Source: Nepenthes gracilis (Eukaryota; Streptophyta; Magnoliopsida; Caryophyllales; Nepenthaceae). From it: a stretch of 64,000 nt of DNA. Position numbers and translations under genes: made by a program. The notes under the pieces were generated by a model. That model was not told the origin of the DNA. It saw only the letters and a program-made list of their open reading frames with translations, and did no database searches. The stretch is taken from assembly GCA_033239525.1 (NCBI GenBank), contig BSYO01000011.1:6477973-6541972 (forward strand), written 5' to 3'. Of the stretch, positions 11,155 through 21,829 are shown piece by piece. Within the stretch, counting starts at the first letter, position 1, and every line of letters begins with the position of its first letter.

Positions 11155-11383
11155 TCAATTATCTGTGTAGTTGGAAACGATGGTATCAGTGGATGGATAT
11201 GGCTGAACGGTGGCGGCCGCACCTCTTTGGTATTGGGCGGCGGCTATGGCGCCAATTGTCGGCACTGTTAGGCGGCAGTGGGGGAAAGGAAAAGGAAAGA
11301 GAGACAGAGGCGAGAAGATGAACACGGCAGAAGATAAAGGAAAAGAAAACAGGAGAAGTAAAGGAAATGAAAAAGGAAATTAA

Positions 11384-11421
<38 letters not shown>

Positions 11422-11499
11422 ATGCATTTTTTATCTAAATTTTGAATAGGTTTCGGTTAAGCTGTCCGTTGGATTTTGTTCTCCGTTTGTCAAGTCTAA
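11155..11499. other. target region right of E1 with TA microsatellite
   Basis: Continuation of the pre-insertion sequence: a GGCGGC-rich part, then a purine-rich part (AAAGGAAAAGGAAAGAGAGA) and a TA run of about 30 bp at 11390-11419. No gene is seen. Confidence 0.6.
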
Positions 11500-13290
11500 G
11501 ATCCTGTACATCACAACTTAAAATAAAAGGTCAGGTGACGGTGAATTTGATCCCACTGAAAACACTCCAACGCTCAAATCAGTATAGAGCATTCTGAGGA
11601 CGATAAGGTAATAAGTAGTGAATGCAAAGATGGATACTTGGAGTGTGGTTGGAAACGTTGGTAGAAGGTGCACTCGTGGAGAGAGTGGCTCGAGTTAAGG
11701 ATGCTTATAGGAAGTAATTTTTCCTCAGTACTCAGTTTTTAGGGAACCAGTAGTTGAGAAAAAGGGACAAGCGTTAGAAAGTTTGAGTTCGTAGAGAGTT
11801 TCTATAAGCCTTAGTTTGCTAGATGGCATTTTATAGGCAAGAGAGAGTATGTCTGTGAAGTGAATTTCTATAACCTTTTATAGTCATAGTCCTCCGCTGC
11901 CTTCCTTACGTAGCGAGGCAGGATGCTCGCATTCTGTTGGGATCATTGCCTTTCTTATGTGGATGCAAGCGCCATTCTTGGCTGCAATGGTTAAGAATGT
12001 AGATCCCTTTCCTTCTGCGTATGATAACCGTTAGGATTTTTTGCACTGATTCATGTGCCTTCCTCCAAAAATGTGCTTTGATTCTAGGAGGTTATTGTTA
12101 TAGTAAAGATTTCTTTTCTTGGAGATGCAAAGAATTTGCGCAGATGACTGTTGAGGTCTAGGAAGGTGTGCGTGGGCCGATTTAGACATGGACAGCGTTC
12201 ATCCTGGGCCACGACCGGCCTTTTTGCTACTTCTCTGATCAACAGTAGCGTTGACCATTCCAAGCACAGATGGGCTATCGTTGATCTTGGGTCACTTACT
12301 CCTTTTGGGCCGACCCGCTGCTGACGTCCCCATTACTAACTCCCCATGCTGGTGGCCTGGGATTCCGACCTCTGGCATATTCACGATGGAATGCATCTGG
12401 TTGTATAATTTGTAAAGAGGAAATTTAACGAGAAAACTTGCTGTTGGTTTTAGTCTTCATCTCTCGTCTCTGTGCATTTTTTTATCTTTGGCTCCGAGTC
12501 TGTTAACCACGTTGCTTGAATCTATTGGTCATCGTACTTGAATTCGATGGACGGAGTAGAAAAAGATGTTGACCGGATTCGTTGACCGCACTGTTAGAAT
12601 CCGGAGAACTGAGTTGAAGAAAGTATTAACCGAATTCGTTGATCGCAATGTTAGAATCCGAAAAACTGAGCGGGAAGAATGTTGAAAAGATTCGTTAATT
12701 GCACTGTTAGAATCTGAAGAACTAAGTTGAAGAAAACATTGACTAGATTCGTTGACCGCAATGTTAGAATCCGGAGAACTGAGTTGAAGAAGCGTTGACC
12801 GGATTCGTTAACGACGACGTTAGAATCTAGAGAATTGAGCGGGAAGAATGTTGACCGGATTTGTTGACCGCGCCGTTAGAATCCGGAGAACTGAGTTGAA
12901 GAAAGTATTGATCGAATTCGTTGACTGTTGTACTAGAATCCGGAGAATGGTGTGGGTTGAGATTGACACGTTATTCCGTTATGCTGCTAGACGGGCAGTC
13001 GAGGGGCTGTAGAGTCGTTTTAGGACTCTGAGTGGCCCGCTGCTCTCTGCCACGTGCTATCATACAGTGAACTTGTAATCATTACAATTAATTTGCTAGA
13101 GGATTTGATTTGAAAGCGCCCTCTTTGGAATTGACACATGTCCGTTATAATTGCCGTGCCTTTTCGATGCGCTGCTTCACTTCGACAGCGGTGAACTTTA
13201 TAAAAACCACGTATCAGTTCAAAATTTTCACACCTTTCTTCCCAAAAATTTCAAAATTAAACATAATTTAAGTGGGGAAGAAAATGTTGA
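11500..13290 (+). mobile_element. LTR-like region, related to the 56.3-57.5 kb region
   Basis: Its beginning (TCCCACTGAAAACACTCCAA then CGCTCAA(A/G)T) parallels 56305-56335, where CCCACCGAAAACAATCCGAC is followed by GCTCAAGTTAG. Motifs like 'CCGACGCTCAAGT' occur in long LTRs of several plants. The later part holds TTGAC repeats, then GTGAACTTTATAAAAACCAC at about 13191-13210 as a TATA-like element and a leader rich in TTTC/CAAAA. No protein is encoded. I infer a long LTR or LARD remnant; its ends are not defined. Confidence 0.45.
12567..12955 (+). repeat. 57-bp tandem array, about 6.5 copies, with TTGAC cores
   Basis: The word GTTAGAAT recurs at 12593, 12650, 12706, 12763, 12819 and 12875, with a diverged copy at about 12933, giving spacings of 56-58 bp. 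Units contain (A/G)ATTCGTTGACCGC, GTTAGAATCCGGAGAACTGA and either GTTGAAGAAAG or GCGGGAAGAA. The array contains six TTGACC and two TTGACT words on the plus strand, the core recognised by WRKY factors (W-box). Confidence 0.9.
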
Positions 13291-14299
13291 CAACGAGGCT
13301 TAGGATGCAGCAAAATTGGATGATTTTTCAGATGAAGTTGATGCCAAGCAAATCAGTTGTACACGATCATGATTTGCTGGTGTGTTGGGGGCCGAAAAAG
13401 TGTGGTGAGGAGGAAGCTTTAGCAGAATCAGCACTGATGAGTTGAAGACAAAACTGTACTGTTGGAGGAAATGGTATGCAGAATCAGAAACTACGGCTCG
13501 AAGAAGGTACGCTTAAGAGGGAGGAGGTATCGTCGCTCGAAAAGAATGAGTCTGACAAGCGAACTAGGTCCATTGATGGTAGCTGGCCAATGGAATGGCA
13601 GATTTAATGGCCAAGGATTATAGGTTATCTCACCAGGGTGGGCTCAGAGAAGCTTGGGATTGGCGAGTGGAGGGCAGACCTGGAGCACGATTCAGATTCT
13701 GGGACAAAGGGTGAAGGCCAATGTGGAAAGTATCGAGTCACCGACTCAGATAGCAAACGGAAATGAACTTGCGGAAAGGTGACTGAGGATCTCACCCAAT
13801 CAATTTAACAAGGAGGACACAAACTGGGCTCAAACACCTCGTAAAGAGGCAATCAGGAAGACTATAGTGTCGAGGCCACTAACACCACCCTCTGTGGGTT
13901 CCACAAACTTTTTTGAACCTCGTAGAATGAAATAAGCTTTGCCAACCTACTGCTTCTGAGATTGATAGAAAGTCCCAGATTGCGATCCCATGAAATGAGG
14001 TTCTCTCATCTCATTGGAAAATGTTAGGGAGAGAAGAAAAGAAGAGGTATAGCCGTGGGTAGAGAAGGGCACAAAAGGCCCCAAACATTTCAAAAGTTAC
14101 AAAATTTTTTAATAATGAATTTCAAAATAGCTGTAATAAACAACTAAAAAGAAAATCATACCTCACAAATATGAAGCATATAATGAAATCACTATTTTGT
14201 TGTGATAATACGATGAATATAATTATCACGAGCTCAGATAACTTATCATAGAAAGCAATTATCCAAATCATAGAAAGTAAGCAAGGTTATCAAGGTTTT
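13291..14299. other. non-coding stretch, no gene recognised
   Basis: The part up to about 13,790 follows the LTR-like region and may be its element's interior (GATGAAGTTGATGCC, purine-rich), but no protein motif survives. The remainder becomes AT-rich after 14090. Nothing further is supported. Confidence 0.4.
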
Positions 14300-15200
14300 T
14301 TTTTTTTTTTGATAAGTAACAAAATTGTAAAGCTGCTACTTCATTGCATACGTGTCTCAAATTGAAAATTATCCAATAAAAGTTTATCTCAGTAGAATAT
14401 TGCATCATTAATCACATTAACCCCTAAGAAAATGCTCCAATTATAACAATTTTACTTTGTTACAAACAGCCGCAACAGTTTAATCACATTAACTCCTAAC
14501 AAAAGGTTTCAACGGCAGCCTTTGAAGAGGAACATGCCCAAGAAGAGTCTGAATATGGATCTGGTCCTTCAGGTGGATCAAACGTGATTCCATGAGCCAT
14601 GCACCACTGCATGATCAAGTTCATAAGAGCTCGATTCTGAACCAAATGCAAATGAGTGTCTGCCCTGTTTTTGGACATGTGCAATGCCCCACATTGATCC
14701 ATCTTGATATTGAAGCATGATCATAAGCCTGCCCCGTCGATATAATTACTGGGTCTCGCATAAAATCTCAAGATATTTGGGCAGCAAAAATCCTTGGGAA
14801 TTGTGGTAAAAGTATCCAAAATCTCGTGTCATCAAACCTTTCTTTGGCTTCTTATGATTCCAAAATCCCATTTCCATCCCATCATCCTCAAAACCAAATA
14901 ATGCAAACCAGCAATATCGAGTCAATGCAACAAAACCAATCAGAATAGAAGCCGCTGCATCAGCATCTCAACTGCCTCAGCATCTCATCCTGCTTATCGA
15001 CATACAATTTGGCCCATCTCAGTTGCCTTTGCACCAATTGAATGTGCTCCCTAACATCTTTGGTTAAATTAAGATCTTCCAACAGTAGAACATCCACAAG
15101 AGTTGATATCTCTTGATTAAGATCATGAAAATGTCCAGAAATCGTTTGATCTTCTCAGAGCAACCAAAATTTACTTGATTGTAAACAATAATCGAGCAAC
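14300..15200 (-). pseudogene. PUB45/PUB6-like U-box E3 ligase retrocopy fragment
   Basis: On the minus strand, in order: a UND-type N-terminal part from about 15180 to 14985 (LDIFHDLNQEIST, REHIQLVQRQLRWAKL, DKQDE); the linker at about 14945-14840 (GFVALTRYCWFALFGFEDD, KKPKKGL); the U-box at about 14825-14640 (IPKDFCCPN, FMRDPVIISTGQAYD, a WI-x-GHCTCPKTGQTL part in another frame); and the end NRALMNLIMQWCMAHGITF plus FDPPEGPDP with SSSKAA. U-box ligases transfer ubiquitin to substrates. Here frameshifts, stops and the loss of the piece between DKQDE and the linker make it dead. It is followed on its own strand by about 165 bp of 3' sequence and then TTACTTATC with a long A run (14300-14329). 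No intron is visible. Confidence 0.78.
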
Positions 15201-16755
15201 ATTTTTTTATCTATACAATAGTAAATAAAGCTTTTTAGTGCATACAGTGGTAGTATAGGACAAACTCAGCACTGTTTCCTTCAAAAATTGTGACAGAACA
15301 GCTTCTTAATCTGTCATTAACTTAATTCTTATAATTAATTAACTGTTAGACGTGATCTAACAAATGCATATCAACGTATACAGGATCCACAACACAATGC
15401 CACGACATCGTGGCTCGACAATGAACCAAAACCTATTACCTGCCAAATCTAAATCGAAAAGATGCCTGCAAATACCTTCAGACCTGCGGAAGCATTTTCA
15501 TAATCCAGATACACTAGGTTTCAACCAAAACATAAACCAACCTTTCTAATTACATAATAATACATACATCCAAACCTTGCAACAGATCTAAGAATAACTA
15601 ATGTATCAGAAATACAAAAGATGGTATCTAAATACATCCTAGGACATCCACAAGCTATAAAACTAAGAACTGAACTTCACTCCTATTTGTTGGGTATAAA
15701 ATCATGCAGATCATCAAAAGAGTTAGCAAAAATAGTAAGGAAGTGAGCCAAATGCTCAACAAGGCACGTATATATCAAAGAATATATATACTTTATACTT
15801 AAAATATCACGGTATATATCAGAAGGGATAGAAATAAATGAATAATCATAAAATATGATCAGAAAATACTTTTATAATATAATCCAAATTCTTTGTCTTG
15901 TTTTTTTATTATCTTACTCATCAAATTGTGCTGAAAACTTACTTTTTTTGGGGATCAAGGCCAGTAGACCTTATTAGTTAAAGGAGCAGTGGATCGAACT
16001 TGAATTGTATTTGGTTCTATACAATCAAAAGTCTTCTCCTCCTATTCTCAACCCAGAGGTAGGCCGTCTACATTTATATACCTTATAGACGGGGCCATAA
16101 ATTATAAATAGTTTCCCTAGTAGATAACGATTTCCCACTATAATATACTAAGGCATGCCAAAATATACTATTTGTCGAACATTCCTTAGTCCAGTTTCTT
16201 AACTTCATAGGGAATTCTATAGTTGACTTCATACATTCTACTTACGAAAAAAAAAGATTTCATACATTCTTGATCCTCACTCTTTTGGAGAACAGTTGAT
16301 GATTTTTTAACATAATTGTAAAATATTTTCATAATTCTTTTTCATAAAGCTTACATATTTTACGATGACAAATTTCTTAGTCATAAAAATTTATCAATAA
16401 TGCACATAAGATAAAATTTTAAAAAAATTCAGTATAGTGAGGAACATGCTGTATAAAATTAAATATACAGTATATTTTAAACATACATAAATAATGTGAA
16501 ATAATTTAAAATTCATAAACTTGAAGCACAATTATGTGAAAATTATTTTTAGGCTTCTAAATATGGTGAGAAAATTTTCATAATATGTATATTTGAGATA
16601 CAAGCAAATAAATGGGAGTTTTTGACAAATCTTGCTATAAAAGTATGGTAAATCAACAAATATGCACATTTTTCATGTTTTTACTTTAGAATATTAACTA
16701 GAATGAGAATTAGAATAATAATACTTAAGATAAACGGGAATAAACAATAACAATT
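15201..16755. other. AT-rich spacer, no gene
   Basis: Long AT-rich sequence. The 61-codon frame at 15364-15549 shows no known motif. No repeat, RNA gene or element with defined ends was found. Confidence 0.5.
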
Positions 16756-16759
16756 GAAA

Positions 16760-17200
16760 AAGGAAGTTTAGGGTGTACTTATCTCGACCCGATCTACTAG
16801 TTTTCTTACTTGGATCGTCTAGATTCAAACATTTGGAGCCTCTCCTTCACTTTCTCTCTATTTTCTTCCCTTCTCCTTCGCCTTTCTCCCTCTCTCCTCT
16901 GCAAGAAATCGCACAACAATGAAGGTGAAGGAGAAGGCATCGCTCGGGTGTGGGCATGCTGGAAATCGTGCTCGAGCGTGCATCGAGCGCCTATCGGGCA
17001 TGAGGGTTCTGAAAAGTCAACTTCAAGTGCAGCTCAAGCATTGGTCGGGGCACAGGGGTTCTAGAAAATTGCACCTACTTTGCGCCTCAGGCGCTCCACT
17101 GGCTTGCACTAGGTCGAGTTGTCCAGGTCCAAATTTTTGAATCTTTCGACCCAAATTTTCACATCCATTATCCTTAATATCAATTATATTGATTTAGTAA
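16760..17200 (+). repeat. GCTCGAG-rich dispersed repeat, copy A
   Basis: A pyrimidine-rich leader (CTCTCCTTCACTTTCTCTC) is followed by a GC-rich part with CGTGCTCGAGCGTGCATCGA, GAGCGCC, AGCTCAAGCATTGGTCGGG and TAGAAAATTGCACC. The same order of motifs is found in reverse orientation at 47960-48430. The 84- and 73-codon frames through it have no recognisable motif. Confidence 0.45.
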
Positions 17201-18128
17201 ATCACGATTTATGAAATCTTAAAACTTGAACCTTACAAAAGCTCCAACAGGAGGAGGAGGAGGAAAACCTCAACCCTTCTAACTAAAGACTTTGAATTTT
17301 TAACCTGAAATTGCAATATCTGTTTGAAAACGATTCGACTAGTTCTTTTGCCACCGATGACAACACGCGAATGAGTTCACCATCAGTGAGGTCAATGGGA
17401 GCAATTGAGCCCCATAGCTACCGAAGCCATTATCAAAAATTTTGGGGCTTTAAGGACCCAAAACTCTCAATCCAATCACACAAATCAAAACCCTACCTGC
17501 AAATCCTTAGACGATTCTTGAAAAATTTCTCCCTAACTAGAATTCAATCTAGATAGATGATAAAGAAATTTAAAAAAAAAAAAAAGCAAAACAAATCCTT
17601 TCGAGGAAGTATTTGACAATATTTGACAAATTAGTATCTAAAAACACACGATTAATCTCTTACCAGAATCCACTCCTTTTTACCCTTCAGACCGCGTTCA
17701 GGAAAGCAACACAAAGCAAAATGTGTGGCTTTCCCATGAACTTCTCCTGTATTTTGCTTCCTGCTTTTCTCAATTGGAATTTCCTGGCAACCCAACTAAA
17801 ATGACAACCCTTTCTTTCCCAAGCTTTGGTGTATCCCCAATATCCAGCTTCTTGGCCATTCATTTTCCTCAGTGTCATCCTTTCTGATACGGTTCCGGGG
17901 CTCCTCAACAGTTCCTCGAACTGACACCGACAACAATTTGCAACAACACGGCAGAGCACTTGACTATCCAACTATCACCGCAACGGAAGTTATGCGACTA
18001 TATTTAATTTATGAACTGATTAAATGTGGTCCCTTATTCTACACGTGCACTTTCGGTTATTGTGTTGATATGTTTGTTTTCTTTCCTGCGCGTACACGTG
18101 CACTACACGTGTTGATGAGTTTGTTAGG
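17201..18128. other. spacer left of E2, no gene
   Basis: No convincing coding region. It includes a poly(A) run near 17570 and becomes GC-richer after 17870. It is the left part of the site into which E2 inserted; the right part resumes at 22113. Confidence 0.45.
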
Positions 18129-18133
18129 CAGAT
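18129..18133 (+). repeat. E2 target-site duplication CAGAT (left)
   Basis: CAGAT here and at 22108-22112, directly flanking the LTR ends. Confidence 0.9.
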
Positions 18134-18411
18134 TGTTGCAATCGAGCCGATCTCGGACCGATTACCGGCAGATGCACCGATTTCTTGTGGAAGCAAAACG
18201 GGGAAGGGGAGTCCTGGGGCGAGGGATGAAGATGATGACAGTAGGGGAGGGGAAGGTTCGAGAGAGAGAGAGAGAGGGAGAGAGGGGGAGAGAAATAGAG
18301 AGAGAGAGCTGAGACTGAATTTTCCTTTCTTTCTCATTAGGCGTAGCCTTACAATTATAGGGGAACGGGAAAACGGGAAACTGAATACGGGGAACGGGTA
18401 CGGGCGTAACA
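18134..18411 (-). repeat. E2 3' LTR
   Basis: 278 bp, starting TGTTGCAATC and ending GGGCGTAACA on the plus strand. It contains a GA-rich simple repeat at about 18259-18307. Confidence 0.93.
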
Positions 18412-18512
18412 TTGCCCTGTCCATCAAAAGAACCTTGTCCTCAAGGTTAGACACGAAGATAAAATTCTAAAGCATTAGGATCCAGCGTAACTCAATATTT
18501 TCCCGAGTCCCA
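18412..18512 (-). pseudogene. E2 relic of the pol 3' end
   Basis: On the minus strand the frame 18454-18412 reads SNLEDKVLLMD just before the 3' LTR, corresponding to the NLEDKV end of pol in E1 and NLKDKV in E3. The DNA AACCTTGAGGACAAGGTT is a short imperfect hairpin. It marks the junction where captured sequence meets native element sequence. Confidence 0.7.
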
Positions 18513-19556
18513 TTATCTTCTGCATTTGTCGTAGCTCCCCAGATAGTTTCCAAAACTTTGTTCAACTAACTTCTTAGCATCTTCCAAAGTTCTTCCTGTT
18601 CGTGAAACCTTAAAATCATTTGCTTTATTTAATCTCCTTGTTACTTTAGCATCCGCAAGAAGATTAAGAACCATTCCATATGAAGCAGTGAACGGGGAAA
18701 CAAGAGGTTCAATTCCAGAAAAGAGAAACTTGCAACACTCTTCACGACCTTCGGTGGGAGTCTGAACAAACACTACATGACCTCTTTCGTCAATGCCTCT
18801 ACGTCCAGCACGTCCAGCCATCTGAAGCAGTTCATTTGTTCTTAGCTGGACACGTCCACCATCAGTTCTCTTGCTGAGGGAAGCAACAATAGCTGCCCTA
18901 GCAGGCATGTTAATCCCAGCAGCCACACCATTGTTCAAAGCTGAGTAACAATGAGCCCTTTGCAAATGTATAATGCCATTGTCAACCCTACCGGGAAAAT
19001 TTTCTTCCAACAGCAGATAACACTTCAATGCAGATTCATAATGCTGAAGACTTATAAATGATTTTGCCACTGCAGTAATAAGGTTGATGTAATCCTCACC
19101 CTCCCGTTGCAAGGGACTGAAACAAATCTCAGCCTCCTGAAGAGACAGATCCGAGTTATACTGCTCCTGCAAGGAACTATCTGCACCTTCAGAACCAGAA
19201 CCAATGGCTTTAGCATTGCACTGCCAAAACGTTCCAGATGGATCTGTATAGTATAGACTTTGTCCGTGTTCATCATGACCAGCAATGAGAAGGGATACCC
19301 CAAAAGGTCGAGACATGGATTCTTCATCCCCTTCACCAAATCGGAGAGCCAGATTGCATAAAGCTTGTGTGGTAGACTCAACAGTCATCGGCTCACCATA
19401 TGAAAATCTATGATTCTGGGTCTCCACCCGTGCATGCTCAACTAGTGTATGGGCATCAGCAATCAATCCACTCATGGCACATCCAATATGCTCATCAATT
19501 TCCATAATTTTTTTCAACACTGCTGGGCTCCTCGGGAAACCAAGTTGTTGCACCAT
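18513..19556 (-). CDS. E2 chimeric ORF1: proteasome alpha5 / TFIIIC TPR / ISE2 helicase fragments
   Basis: A 347-codon frame without stops. Residues ~13-143 match the middle of plant 20S proteasome subunit alpha5 ([52 protein letters not shown]). Residues ~148-208 match the TPR region of plant TFIIIC subunit 3 ([25 protein letters not shown]). Residues ~211-346 match chloroplast RNA helicase ISE2/DExH15 (AAGINMPAR, motif [39 protein letters not shown]). The PAE piece lacks the N-terminal Thr-pore-facing part and C-terminus, and the helicase piece lacks the ATP-binding motifs, so no parental activity is expected. The joins are gene to gene without introns. Whether the frame is translated is unknown; it may be a pseudogene-like mosaic. 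Confidence 0.85.
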   Translation of the reverse strand: MVQQLGFPRSPAVLKKIMEIDEHIGCAMSGLIADAHTLVEHARVETQNHRFSYGEPMTVESTTQALCNLALRFGEGDEESMSRPFGVSLLIAGHDEHGQSLYYTDPSGTFWQCNAKAIGSGSEGADSSLQEQYNSDLSLQEAEICFSPLQREGEDYINLITAVAKSFISLQHYESALKCYLLLEENFPGRVDNGIIHLQRAHCYSALNNGVAAGINMPARAAIVASLSKRTDGGRVQLRTNELLQMAGRAGRRGIDERGHVVFVQTPTEGREECCKFLFSGIEPLVSPFTASYGMVLNLLADAKVTRRLNKANDFKVSRTGRTLEDAKKLVEQSFGNYLGSYDKCRR

Positions 19557-19577
19557 TGGATAGGTGAGGATAGCAAT

Positions 19578-21296
19578 CTATATCATCCTGAATGGCCATG
19601 AAAATTCCTTCCAAAATTGATATAGGATTTTCTTCATCAAACCTTTGTGGACTTGCTGTCCCCCATCCTCAGCATTATAGGAAATAAAAAATGGAGTTAC
19701 TGAGTTACTTTTCTTAAAATCCTCCAATGCCATTATCTGCTCTCCAACCATGGATGGAGTTGCTAGTCTTGTTCGGTCAACATATGCAAAATCTTGGATC
19801 TCCACGTACCCAAATGGTGCAGTTAATTCTTCCTTCCAGCAGATAGTAGGGTCATACATTGGAAGGCAGTTCAAGGTTGCTGCAACGTTCATAGCCACTC
19901 TCACTTCTTTCACCGAGTCATCAGCTGGACCCTTGTCGGTAGACTGTTCAGTTGGCTTGTTGAATTGCCTTACAACAACTGCCATATGGCTGTGACCTTT
20001 CAGGAATTCATTCAAGATATCATACAATGGCATGGTTTCTGGCACTCTCGGGATCCTGCGGATGGTGACACTCTTTACAGGTACTTCATCTTCTGGATGA
20101 ACGGTCAACAAATTTTTCACAAGAACTAGCCCAATTATATTCGTAGGCTCTTCATAATAAACCGACAATCTACTGTGCCCATTCCCCAAAATTGAGTTCA
20201 TTAAATCCCTGTCAAGCTGGGCATTGATATCCCAAGCAAACCCAATATTGTTTGTTGTCTCCATTTTATCCCCATTCAGAAGTGTGTTCACGGCAGTCCG
20301 ATAATCCCAGGTGCCGCCCACAACAAATCCAGCAACATCAGTTTCAACCCAGGTCTGATAGTAACAGACAACATGTTGATGTTGCAAATGAAAAAGGGTT
20401 GACACTTCCTGCAATTTTCGATCATCATAAGCAGGGGAGTAAATTGCTCCCACCAGAGTTGCATCGCCTGCATGGTAAGTTGAAAAATCACAGAAAAGCT
20501 GCCTTGCTATAAATGTAGGAAAATGAGCAGACACCAGTACAAGCAATATGGCGCTAAAGGACGTGCTCTCTCCCTCTACTAGATTTATGACACAGCCCCC
20601 ATATGTAACAAAGGCACCAGAAACTGAGTCGTAAGGCTCATCTGCAGTAAGTTGCTCCATCACTGCTGCAGTTGTGTGTCCAATTCCATTTGACAATGAA
20701 GCGATAATATCAACCGAAAGTCCACCCGTAAATGAACCACCAGTTGGAGGCCCATGACCCTCAGTTCCACTCCTGCTTCTTTCATTTTTGAAGTGAAAAG
20801 GGGTTATAATGACAGAGCCGTTCAACAGTTTAGGGGTGAGAAGACCGCAATTATGCACAAGAGGAGCAAGGTGTCTGCACTGAGATTTGGGCGTGATCAC
20901 CAGTTGGCCATGAAGGACCTCCTGGTTGGACTGACAACCCATGGAATTTGCAATTTCTCTCAAACGTTGGGTGTTAGAAATACCCACCATTGTGATGAGT
21001 GTGTGTTCATCGTCCAAACGGGGAAGAGGCCGATGCTCTATTTTTGGAAACGAATCTGTTGGAAATTCGTCCTCATTGGAGCCCGCTTCTGTAAGTGGAA
21101 GGAGACTCTGACCACCGTCACCCTCCAAATCCAGGTCGATCGGGTTTAATTTCTTGAGTGGGAGAAGGCAATTTGGCCGATGTGTGACTGGTCGAACGGG
21201 TGGAGGAGAAGTAGAAGAAATCACTGAAGGTGAAGAGGTCACTGACCTTTTAGTGTTGCGCTCGAGTCGGTGGAGTGACGGTACAGCCGTTTGCAA
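19578..21296 (-). CDS. E2 chimeric ORF2: GCN2 / DUF21-CBS fragments and unassigned parts
   Basis: A 572-codon frame without stops, 21 nt upstream of ORF1 on the same strand. Residues ~286-346 match plant eIF2-alpha kinase GCN2 (KLQEVSTLFHLQHQHVVCYY, QTWVET), a piece of the kinase N-lobe without the catalytic loop. Residues ~355-466 match plant DUF21/CNNM-type CBS proteins (LDRDLMNSIL, GHSRLSVYYEEPTNIIGLVL, VTIRRIPRVPETMPLYDIL, GHSHMAVVVRQ). Residues 1-100 are Pro/Ser-rich and acidic. Residues ~187-275 (MEQLTADEPYDSVSGAFV) and 467-572 (SMVGEQIMALEDF) also look like real protein but I could not name their parents. The first Met is the longest-frame choice; no upstream gag fusion in frame is seen. 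Confidence 0.8.
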   Translation of the reverse strand: MQTAVPSLHRLERNTKRSVTSSPSVISSTSPPPVRPVTHRPNCLLPLKKLNPIDLDLEGDGGQSLLPLTEAGSNEDEFPTDSFPKIEHRPLPRLDDEHTLITMVGISNTQRLREIANSMGCQSNQEVLHGQLVITPKSQCRHLAPLVHNCGLLTPKLLNGSVIITPFHFKNERSRSGTEGHGPPTGGSFTGGLSVDIIASLSNGIGHTTAAVMEQLTADEPYDSVSGAFVTYGGCVINLVEGESTSFSAILLVLVSAHFPTFIARQLFCDFSTYHAGDATLVGAIYSPAYDDRKLQEVSTLFHLQHQHVVCYYQTWVETDVAGFVVGGTWDYRTAVNTLLNGDKMETTNNIGFAWDINAQLDRDLMNSILGNGHSRLSVYYEEPTNIIGLVLVKNLLTVHPEDEVPVKSVTIRRIPRVPETMPLYDILNEFLKGHSHMAVVVRQFNKPTEQSTDKGPADDSVKEVRVAMNVAATLNCLPMYDPTICWKEELTAPFGYVEIQDFAYVDRTRLATPSMVGEQIMALEDFKKSNSVTPFFISYNAEDGGQQVHKGLMKKILYQFWKEFSWPFRMI

Positions 21297-21806
21297 CTCG
21301 TGGAACTCCTTCGTCTTTTCTGGTAAGCTAGGGATTGAACAGAATTGTGAGATTTCGATGGAAGGCCGACGAAGATGAGAAAACGGGATGAAAATCGAAG
21401 CGGAATTTGTAGACGACCGGAAATGGTGGTCGCTTCATTGTTGTTCGATTCCGGCCAAGGTCGGCCAACTCTCAGCGAGGGATGGGAGAATTAGTTTAGT
21501 GGTGTTGGTAGGTGCGGTTAATAGAGCAAGGTTTTGCGAGTTTGGCGTGGTCACCGAAGGAAGTGAAAAAGGGGATGGAGTAGTTAATAGAGGTGGATTT
21601 GGAGAAGGTGAAGTCTGGCGTTCGAGGCGAACCAGAACTTGGCGTATCTCCGAGCGTATCTCTGAGATGGACTGCTACATTTCACCGCACATCTGTGGGA
21701 GATGTTCAAGGGACGACAGGCGTTCTGCATGTTCTCGCAACTCCTGCCTGATACTGGCGATGGACTCCTCGTGAGCCCTGTACCTCGTCTGCATCCCTTC
21801 CGCCAT
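21297..21806 (-). pseudogene. E2 gag remnant
   Basis: Starts at the ATG at 21806 with MAEGMQTRYR and a helical, charged stretch (SIRQELREHAERL) like the E1 gag start. An in-frame TAG lies at 21675-21677 after 43 codons. Reading on gives a QSISEIR...LVRLER segment comparable to E1 and E3, after which no gag capsid or zinc knuckle can be found before ORF2. Confidence 0.7.
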
Positions 21807-21829
21807 TTGTCTAAATGAGAGCACCAATA
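21807..21829 (-). promoter_or_regulatory. E2 leader and presumed primer-binding site
   Basis: Minus strand TATTGGTGCTCTCATTTAGA lies between the 5' LTR and the gag ATG, nearly identical to E1. The priming tRNA was not identified. Confidence 0.55.

Noticed and set aside
12567..12955. Regularly spaced repeats that might suggest a CRISPR-like array
   Set aside because: Units are tandem without unique spacers, in a plant nuclear context inside an LTR-like region.
17872..18312. 146-codon plus-strand frame across the left border of E2
   Set aside because: It crosses the TSD/LTR border and ends in the GA-repeat; it is a chance frame created by the insertion.
20754..21774. Plus-strand frames of 74-131 codons inside E2
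   Set aside because: They are the reverse of the chimeric ORF2 and gag remnant, without motifs of their own.
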